DNA of 64,000 bases from Agrobacterium vitis (lineage in GTDB: Bacteria; Pseudomonadota; Alphaproteobacteria; Rhizobiales; Rhizobiaceae). This document shows positions 58,281 to 64,000 of this stretch, piece by piece. The first letter of the stretch is position 1, and each line of letters begins with the position of its first letter. Location of the stretch: contig NZ_JACXXJ020000003.1 of assembly GCF_014926405.1 (NCBI RefSeq), forward strand, positions 541,001 to 605,000, written 5' to 3'. Below the pieces are notes generated by a model. It saw nothing but the letters and a program-made list of their open reading frames with translations, made no database searches and had not been told where the DNA came from. Made by a program: the position numbers and the translations under genes.

Positions 58281-58296
58281 TGGCACGGTGATTGCA
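58281..58296 (+). promoter_or_regulatory. Sigma-54 (RpoN) promoter of the BMP-amiF-biuH operon
   Basis: TGGCACG-GTGA-TTGCA matches the sigma-54 consensus TGGCACG-N4-TTGCW at every fixed position, with the -24 GG at 58282-58283 and -12 GC at 58294-58295. The start is expected near 58307, about 50 bases before the ATG of the binding protein. A TGCATACA motif (58293-58300) overlaps the -12 element. No clear NtrC box was found upstream. Confidence 0.8.
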
Positions 58297-58356
58297 TACA
58301 CTTTTTCAAATCATCCGCGCCGGACGAGAGCCGGATCAAAACAGGGGAACCCACCG

Positions 58357-59481
58357 ATGACCAGATCGCCTTCCTTTACCCGCCGTCATTTCCTGCAAAC
58401 CTCCGCGCTGGGTGCCGCTGCGGCCATTGCCGCTCCCGGCATGCTGCGTTCCGCCCAGGCTGCGGACCTCACCGTCGGCTTCATCTATGTCGGGCCGAAG
58501 GATGATTATGGCTATAACCAGGCCCATGCCGAGGGCGCTGCCGTGGTCAAGGCCTTGTCCGGCGTAACTGTCATCGAAGAAGAAAACGTACCTGAAACCG
58601 TCGATGTCCAGAAAACCATGGAATCGATGATCAATCTGGATGGTGCCAGCCTGCTGTTCCCGACCTCTTTCGGCTATTTCGACCCCCATATGTTGGCGGT
58701 AGCGCAGAAATATCCTGACGTGCAGTTTCGCCATTGCGGCGGCCTCTGGCAGAAGGGCAAGAACCCGGACAATACCGGCAGCTATTTCGGCTACATCTTC
58801 CAAGGCCAATATCTGAATGGCATTGCCGCCGCCTATGCCACCAAGTCGAAGAAGATCGGCTTCGTCGCCGCCAAGCCAATTCCGCAGGTGGTACAGAATA
58901 TCAATGCCTTCCTGCTCGGTGCCCGCTCGGTCGATCCGTCCATCACCTGCCAGGTGATTTTCACGGGCGAGTGGTCGCTGGCCGTCAAGGAGGCCGAAGC
59001 CACCAATGCGCTGGTCGATCAGGGCGTCGATGTCATCACCTGCCATGTCGATAGCCCGAAGGTCGTGGTGCAGACCGCCGCTGGTCGCGGCGCTTTCGTC
59101 TGTGGCTATCATGCCAACCAGAGCCCGCTGGCCCCTGAAAAATATCTGACCGGCGCCGAATGGGCCTGGGGGAATGTCTATACCGATTTCGTCAAGAAGG
59201 CGCAGGCTGGTGAAAAGCTCGGCAATTTCGTGCGCGGCGGGTTGAAGGACGGTTTCGTCAAGATGAGCCCGCTTGGCCCCGGCGTCTCCGCTGAGGCCCG
59301 CACCAAGTTTGAGGCGACACTTGCCACCATGAAGGCAGGCGGCTTCTCCGTCTTCAAGGGTGGCCAGAAGGACAACAAGGGCAATGTCGTTATACCCTCG
59401 GGCAAGGACTATGCCGAAGACGCCATCGAGCTGGAAAGCATGAACTACCTCGTCGAAGGCGTCATGGGGTCGATGGGCTGA
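58357..59481 (+). CDS. BMP-family ABC transporter substrate-binding protein
   Basis: A 374-residue periplasmic binding protein of the BMP/PnrA (basic membrane protein) family, whose characterised members bind nucleosides, purines or related ring compounds. Tat-like signal: TRRHFLQTSALGAAAAIAAPGML, likely cut near AQA. Family motifs: VGFIYVGPKDDYGYNQAHAEGA, SMINLDGASLLFPTSFGYFDP, GIAAAYATKSKKIGFVAAKPIPQV and NAFLLGARSVDP. ATG 58357 follows CAGGGGAA. It is first in the sigma-54-type operon. Given the cyanurate/biuret enzymes downstream, cyanuric acid or a similar cyclic ureide is the inferred ligand. Confidence 0.9.
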   Translation: MTRSPSFTRRHFLQTSALGAAAAIAAPGMLRSAQAADLTVGFIYVGPKDDYGYNQAHAEGAAVVKALSGVTVIEEENVPETVDVQKTMESMINLDGASLLFPTSFGYFDPHMLAVAQKYPDVQFRHCGGLWQKGKNPDNTGSYFGYIFQGQYLNGIAAAYATKSKKIGFVAAKPIPQVVQNINAFLLGARSVDPSITCQVIFTGEWSLAVKEAEATNALVDQGVDVITCHVDSPKVVVQTAAGRGAFVCGYHANQSPLAPEKYLTGAEWAWGNVYTDFVKKAQAGEKLGNFVRGGLKDGFVKMSPLGPGVSAEARTKFEATLATMKAGGFSVFKGGQKDNKGNVVIPSGKDYAEDAIELESMNYLVEGVMGSMG

Positions 59482-59500
59482 ACCAATGGAGGCGCGGGCC

Positions 59501-60664
59501 ATGACCACGACACCTGAAAGCCGGACACATCTGCCGCATGGCTTGCAGCCCAAGTCTGCCGGACGTCACGCGCTACGTCCGGCGGTGGAATGGCTGGCCC
59601 GCCGCGCCGAGCCGGTGGCCATCACGCTGCTGGCCGTGCTGATCGGGCTTGGCCTGTTCAGCCTGTTCATCACCGCCATCGGCAAATCGCCGCTGCAACT
59701 GTTCCAGCTGATGTTTGCGGGCGGCTTCGGCTCGTGGTTTTCGCTGCAAAATGCCCTTAGTCGGGCCGCTCCGCTGCTGCTGACCGCACTCTGCGTGGCC
59801 CTTCCCGCCCGGCTTGGCCTGACAATCATTGGCGCGGAGGGCGCGCTGGTGCTGGGCGGCCTGGCGGCGGCGGCCATCGCCGTTCCACTCGCACCGGGCT
59901 TTAGTCCCCCTGCTCTTTGGCTTGTCATGGGGCTTTGCGCCATGCTGGCGGGCGGTGTGTGGATCGGCTTTGCCGGAGCGTTGAAACATTATCGCGGCGT
60001 CAATGAAACCATATCCTCGCTGCTGCTGGCCTATATCGCCATCGCGCTGATGAATCACTTGATCGAAGGTCCGCTGCGCGATCCGGCCAGCCTCAACAAG
60101 CCCTCGACCCTGCCCCTGCCCGCCGCCGACATGATCGGCAAAATCCCCGGCATGGACGTGCATTGGGGCCTGGCCGTCGGCGTCATCGCCTGCATTCTCT
60201 CCTATATCGTGATCGAATGGACCAGCATCGGTTTTGCGGCGCGGATCGCTGGCGGCAATATGCGCGCCGCCCAGATCCAGGGCTTGCCAGTTGGCAGGTT
60301 GATCGTCGGCTTCACCGCGCTGGCAGGCGGTTTTGCAGGCCTTGCCGGGATGATCGAAGTGGCCGCCGTACAAGGCAGCGCAAATGGTGCGCTGGTGGCG
60401 GGCTATGGTTATACCGGCATTCTCGTCGCCTTCCTCGCCCGGCAAAATCCGCTGGCGATCATTCCCGTCGCGATCTTCCTCGGCGGCATCACCGCGTCCG
60501 GCGGGTTGATCCAGCGCCGCATGGGCCTGCCGGATGCCACCGTGCTGGTGCTTCAAGGCACGCTGTTCGTGGTCATCCTGTTTTGCGAAACGCTGTATGG
60601 CCGGTTCCGCGTCTTTAATCCTGAGCTTTGGAAGCAGCCGGACGCCGCGAAAGGAGACCGATGA
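59501..60664 (+). CDS. ABC permease, nucleoside/BMP-associated type (first)
   Basis: A 387-residue inner-membrane permease of the branched-chain amino acid/ribose transporter type that partners BMP proteins. It has about nine spans; GLTIIGAEGALVLGGLAAAA and YRGVNETISSLLLAYIAIALMNHLIEGPLRDP are characteristic, with the NETISSLLLNYIA-like motif seen in nucleoside permeases. ATG 59501 has GGAGG eight bases upstream; ATG 59486 lacks one. It overlaps the next permease start by four bases. Confidence 0.9.
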   Translation: MTTTPESRTHLPHGLQPKSAGRHALRPAVEWLARRAEPVAITLLAVLIGLGLFSLFITAIGKSPLQLFQLMFAGGFGSWFSLQNALSRAAPLLLTALCVALPARLGLTIIGAEGALVLGGLAAAAIAVPLAPGFSPPALWLVMGLCAMLAGGVWIGFAGALKHYRGVNETISSLLLAYIAIALMNHLIEGPLRDPASLNKPSTLPLPAADMIGKIPGMDVHWGLAVGVIACILSYIVIEWTSIGFAARIAGGNMRAAQIQGLPVGRLIVGFTALAGGFAGLAGMIEVAAVQGSANGALVAGYGYTGILVAFLARQNPLAIIPVAIFLGGITASGGLIQRRMGLPDATVLVLQGTLFVVILFCETLYGRFRVFNPELWKQPDAAKGDR

Positions 60665-61590
60665 TGGACGAAAGCGCACTTGGCCTCTGGGGCGTGCCGC
60701 TGGCGATATTGGCAGGCGCTATCCGCGTCTCCACCCCCTTCATCTTCGTCAGCCTCGGCGAAACCCTGACGGAACGGTCGGGCCGCATCAATCTGGGCCT
60801 TGAAGGCACATTGGTGTTCGGTGCCATGGCCGCCTATGCCGTGGCGGTCATGACCGGTTCGCCCTGGGCTGGCGTGGCAGCGGCCATGGTGGCCGGATCG
60901 CTGTTTGGCCTGCTGCATGGCTTTATCTGCAAGTTTCCAAAGGTCAATGACATCGCCATCGGCATTGCAATGATGCAGTTCGGGCTGGGTCTCGCCTTCT
61001 TCTTCGGCAAGCCGTTCATCCAGCCGGTCGCCCCGAAACTGCCGGTGATTTCGCTCGGCTTCTGGTCGCATCTGCCGCAAATCCAGGCGGCTTTGACCAT
61101 CAACATCCTGTTTATCATCGGCCTTGTGCTGGCACTTTTCCTCTGGTGGGCGCTGAAAAATACCCGTATCGGCCTGATCCTGCGGGTGGTCGGTGATAGT
61201 TCGGATGCCGCCCGCGCCATGGGCATCAACCCCGACACCGTGCGCCTGCTGGCAACCATGGCAGGCGGGGCATTGGCGGCGGTGGGCGGCGCCTATCTGT
61301 CGCTGTTCTATCCTGGCTCCTGGAACGAGCGGATCTCGTCCGGCCAAGGCCTGATGGCCGTGGCGCTGGTGATTTTCGCCCGCTGGAACCCACTCGGTTG
61401 CGTGCTGGCGTCCCTGCTGTTTGGCGGGGCTGGTGCGCTCGGCCCGGCGCTGCAATCAGTCGGCGTTAGCGAGGGCTATTATCTGTTTTACGCCGCACCC
61501 TATGTGCTGACCCTGATCATTCTCATCATCACATCGTCACCGACACGGGCGCTGTCCGGCGCTCCGGCGGCGCTTTCCTTGACGAAATAA
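60661..61590 (+). CDS. ABC permease, nucleoside/BMP-associated type (second)
   Basis: A 309-residue permease: VSTPFIFVSLGETLTERSGRINLGLEGTLVFGAMAAYAVA is the classical start of the YufQ-type partner. It has about eight spans and the coupling segment AARAMGINPDTVRLLATMAGGALAAVGGAYLSL. AAGGAG precedes the ATG. The expected ATPase gene is not between or after the permeases in the window, so it should lie beyond the right edge or be supplied from elsewhere. Confidence 0.9.
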   Translation: MMDESALGLWGVPLAILAGAIRVSTPFIFVSLGETLTERSGRINLGLEGTLVFGAMAAYAVAVMTGSPWAGVAAAMVAGSLFGLLHGFICKFPKVNDIAIGIAMMQFGLGLAFFFGKPFIQPVAPKLPVISLGFWSHLPQIQAALTINILFIIGLVLALFLWWALKNTRIGLILRVVGDSSDAARAMGINPDTVRLLATMAGGALAAVGGAYLSLFYPGSWNERISSGQGLMAVALVIFARWNPLGCVLASLLFGGAGALGPALQSVGVSEGYYLFYAAPYVLTLIILIITSSPTRALSGAPAALSLTK

Positions 61591-61606
61591 AGCACAGGAG
61601 GTTCCC

Positions 61607-62623
61607 ATGAACGGATTGGGCGGATTGAACAAATCGGAACACGGCGTCGGCATTGGACTCGTGCAGCTACAACTTCCCGTCACCGTGACACCGCAGGATC
61701 TGGCCCGCCAGACCCAGGTGATCGTCGATCTGGTCGGCAAAGCCCGGCGCAACCAGCCGGGCATGGATCTGGTGGTGTTTCCCGAATATGCCCTGCACGG
61801 CCTATCGATGGACATCAACCCCGATATCATGTGCCGGATGGACGGCCCGGAAGTGGCCGCCTTCAAGGCTGCCTGCAAACAGAACCGCATCTGGGGCTGT
61901 TTCTCGATCATGGAATACAATCCCGGCGGCATGCCCTATAATTCCGGCATCATCATCGACGATACAGGCGCGCTGAAGCTCCATTACCGCAAGATGCATC
62001 CCTGGGTGCCGGTCGAGCCATGGGAGCCGGGCGATCTCGGCATTCCCGTCATCGACGGGCCGAAGGGCGCCAAGCTGGCGCTGATCATCTGCCACGACGG
62101 CATGTTCCCGGAAATGGCGAGGGAATGCGCCTATAAGGGCGCAGAAATCATGATCCGCACGGCAGGCTATACCGCACCGATCCGCGAATCCTGGCGCTTC
62201 ACCAACCAGTCCAACGCCTTCTGCAATCTGATGGTCACAGCCAATGTCTGCATGTGCGGTTCGGACGGCACATTCGACAGCATGGGCGAAGGGATGATCT
62301 GCAATTTCGACGGCTCGATCATCGCCCACGGCACATCAGGCCGCGTCAACGAGATCATCACCGCCGAGGTCCGCCCCGATCTGGTGCGCGAGGCGCGCCT
62401 CGGCTGGGGTGTGGAAAACAACATCTACCAGCTGGGCCATCGCGGCTATGTCGCGGTTGCCGGTGGGGCGCAGGATGCGCCCTACACTTACATGCACGAC
62501 CTGGCAGCAGGCCGCTATCGCCTGCCCCGGGAAGACGAGGTGAAGATCACCGACGGCACAGCCTGCGGCTTTGAAAAACCCACTCGCCTCTACGGCAAGC
62601 CTGCCAAATCCGCCGCCGAATAG
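61607..62623 (+). CDS. amiF: Formamidase (AmiF-type nitrilase superfamily)
   Basis: A 338-residue carbon-nitrogen hydrolase matching Ami[13 protein letters not shown] with the catalytic glutamate, [22 protein letters not shown] with the lysine, and [20 protein letters not shown] with the nucleophile cysteine. It opens with the family-specific [13 protein letters not shown]. AmiF hydrolyses formamide to formate and ammonia. Its position between a ring-ureide importer and biuret hydrolase suggests it releases ammonia from a small amide formed in the pathway or acts in parallel as a nitrogen scavenger. AGGAGG precedes the ATG. Confidence 0.92.
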   Translation: MNGLGGLNKSEHGVGIGLVQLQLPVTVTPQDLARQTQVIVDLVGKARRNQPGMDLVVFPEYALHGLSMDINPDIMCRMDGPEVAAFKAACKQNRIWGCFSIMEYNPGGMPYNSGIIIDDTGALKLHYRKMHPWVPVEPWEPGDLGIPVIDGPKGAKLALIICHDGMFPEMARECAYKGAEIMIRTAGYTAPIRESWRFTNQSNAFCNLMVTANVCMCGSDGTFDSMGEGMICNFDGSIIAHGTSGRVNEIITAEVRPDLVREARLGWGVENNIYQLGHRGYVAVAGGAQDAPYTYMHDLAAGRYRLPREDEVKITDGTACGFEKPTRLYGKPAKSAAE

Positions 62624-62637
62624 GAGCCATCATCGAT

Positions 62638-63333
62638 ATGTCCACAGAGACAAAACTTCATACGCTTGCCGCCGATCCCTATCCCTGGCCCTATAACGGC
62701 GATTGGCGACCTGACAATACCGCACTAGTTATCATCGACATGCAGACCGATTTCTGCGGCCCCGGCGGTTACGTCGATCATATGGGTTATGACCTGTCGC
62801 TGGTGCGCGCGCCGATCGAGCCGATCAAGGCGGTGCTGGCAGCCATGCGGGCCAAGGGCTACCATATCATCCACACCCGCGAAGGCCATCGCCCTGACCT
62901 CGCCGACCTGCCCGCCAACAAACGCTGGCGTTCGCAGAGGATCAAATCCGGCATCGGTGATCCCGGCCCCTGCGGTCGCATTCTGGTGCGCGGCGAACCG
63001 GGCTGGAACATTATCGAGGAACTGGCCCCGCTGGATGGCGAAACCATTATCGACAAGCCTGGCAAAGGCTCGTTCTGCGCCACGGATCTGGAATTGATCC
63101 TCAACCAGAAGCGCATCCAGAATATCATTCTCACCGGCATAACCACCGATGTCTGTGTTCACACCACGATGCGCGAGGCCAATGACCGGGGCTTTGAATG
63201 CCTGCTACTGGAAGATTGCTGCGGCGCGACTGACTACGGCAATCACCTCGCCGCCATCAAAATGGTGAAAATGCAGGGCGGCGTGTTCGGCGCGGTCTCC
63301 AATTCGAAAGACCTGATCGAGGCCCTGCCGTGA
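62638..63333 (+). CDS. biuH: Biuret amidohydrolase
   Basis: A 231-residue cysteine hydrolase of the isochorismatase-like fold. The catalytic triad is visible: aspartate in [11 protein letters not shown], lysine in [12 protein letters not shown] and cysteine in [11 protein letters not shown]. The sequence around it (DPYPWPYNG at the start, [33 protein letters not shown]) matches BiuH as I recall it from Rhizobium leguminosarum. It hydrolyses biuret to allophanate and ammonia. It lies 14 bases after amiF and overlaps the next gene (GTGA), so translation is coupled with the ring-opening enzyme. Confidence 0.9.
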   Translation: MSTETKLHTLAADPYPWPYNGDWRPDNTALVIIDMQTDFCGPGGYVDHMGYDLSLVRAPIEPIKAVLAAMRAKGYHIIHTREGHRPDLADLPANKRWRSQRIKSGIGDPGPCGRILVRGEPGWNIIEELAPLDGETIIDKPGKGSFCATDLELILNQKRIQNIILTGITTDVCVHTTMREANDRGFECLLLEDCCGATDYGNHLAAIKMVKMQGGVFGAVSNSKDLIEALP

Positions 63334-64000
63334 CCACATGTTTCCGCGCCTCGGTTTACCGCGTTGCCGCCGCTGCCCCGGATGACATATCCGGCGTTGA
63401 AGCGCTGATTGCTGGTGGCCTCGATCCGCAAAGCATCGTCGCGGTGCTGGGCAAGACCGAGGGCAATGGCTGCGTCAACGATTTCACCCGTGGTTTTGCC
63501 ACCGCCACATTCGAACAGCTGTTTGCCCGCCTCGGTGTGACAGGCGTTTCCATTGTCATGTCCGGCGGCACGGAAGGGGCGCTGTCGCCTCACTGGACGA
63601 TTTTTGCCCGTGAACGGGTGGAGGCAGCGCCCAACCGCTCGCTCGCCATCGGCGTTGCCCGCACAGCCGATCTCCTGCCGGAACATCTGGGCCGCAAGGA
63701 ACAGGTGGATCTGGTCGCTCAGGGCGTGCGGACCGCCATGGTTGATGCCGGGATAAACAATCCGGCGGATGTGCATTTCGTGCAGATCAAATGCCCGCTG
63801 CTGACCTCAGCACGGGTAGCGCAAGCGCAGGCGCGTGGCAAACGCACGGTTATTGCCGAGACGTTGAAATCCATGGGTTATTCACGCGGCGCCTCGGCGC
63901 TTGGCGTCGCCGTGGCGCTGGGCGAGCTTGATATGGACGATATCCAGGACGCTGACATCTGCCGCACGCTCGACCTTTATTCTGCCCGCGCCTCCACCTC
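63330..64000 (+). CDS. Cyanuric acid amidohydrolase / barbiturase family protein, cut by window edge
   Basis: The first 223 codons of an expected 350-370. Start GTG 63330 overlaps the biuH stop. Family motifs match AtzD/TrzD in order: [44 protein letters not shown] and [14 protein letters not shown], giving the lysines and serines of the first two Ser-Lys dyads; the third lies off the window. The enzyme opens cyanuric acid to carboxybiuret, which decarboxylates to biuret for BiuH. Barbiturases share these motifs, so the name rests on the BiuH neighbour. It has no internal stop and is not a pseudogene as far as seen. Confidence 0.88.
   Translation, partial: MTTCFRASVYRVAAAAPDDISGVEALIAGGLDPQSIVAVLGKTEGNGCVNDFTRGFATATFEQLFARLGVTGVSIVMSGGTEGALSPHWTIFARERVEAAPNRSLAIGVARTADLLPEHLGRKEQVDLVAQGVRTAMVDAGINNPADVHFVQIKCPLLTSARVAQAQARGKRTVIAETLKSMGYSRGASALGVAVALGELDMDDIQDADICRTLDLYSARAST

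Overview
The window reads as chromosomal or chromid DNA of a member of the Rhizobiaceae (Agrobacterium / Allorhizobium / Rhizobium type). This is inferred from the GC-rich coding style, a type-II lumazine synthase under an FMN riboswitch as in Brucella and its relatives, a pccB-pccA-scpA propionyl-CoA block, a BiuH almost like the one I recall from Rhizobium leguminosarum, and several copies of rhizobial intergenic repeats. No rRNA, tRNA, phage, insertion sequence or CRISPR array was seen. Nearly everything is solute import plus catabolism, with local regulators.

Layout. 1-4.1 kb: antiquitin-type aldehyde dehydrogenase and FAD oxidase (amaB/amaA-like lysine-pipecolate catabolism) with a divergent LysR regulator. 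4.2-5.0 kb: FMN riboswitch and ribH2. 5.0-12 kb: GH51 arabinofuranosidase with a CUT1 sugar importer, preceded by an ArsR-type regulator fused to a beta-rich C-terminal domain and surrounded by a repeated operator-like motif. 12-23.2 kb: GntR regulator and M20 peptidase, divergent from kdgD, an Opp-type importer, a UxuL-like SMP-30 lactonase and uronate dehydrogenase, which suggests oxidative uronic acid (pectin) catabolism. 23.3-24.5 kb: an orphan thioesterase with a carrier-like N-terminus that lacks the carrier serine. 24.5-26.4 kb: SDR plus FAH hydrolase resembling the last steps of non-phosphorylative 6-deoxy-sugar catabolism. 26.5-30.1 kb: MarR-controlled aromatic-acid (AaeXAB-like) efflux. 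30.2-37.6 kb: propionyl-CoA carboxylase and methylmalonyl-CoA mutase, with two tandem paralogous unknown genes between pccB and pccA and a parDE toxin-antitoxin pair between pccA and scpA. 37.8-42.9 kb: RND efflux pump and divergent TetR regulator.

43-57.3 kb: an amine/amino-acid catabolic island (ArgE-like deacylase, cupin, aldehyde dehydrogenase, PuuB-like oxidase, two HAD hydrolases, GNAT, omega-transaminase) leading into a complete dipeptide-type ABC importer. Its substrate is not known.

57.3 kb to the right edge: a GntR regulator divergent from a BMP-type binding protein, two permeases, formamidase (amiF), biuret hydrolase (biuH) and the start of a cyanuric acid hydrolase/barbiturase gene cut by the window edge. 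A consensus sigma-54 promoter precedes this operon and TGCATACA-type inverted repeats lie in the same intergenic region. I read it as a nitrogen-scavenging locus for cyanuric acid or a related cyclic ureide with its own importer. It is the most interesting system here.
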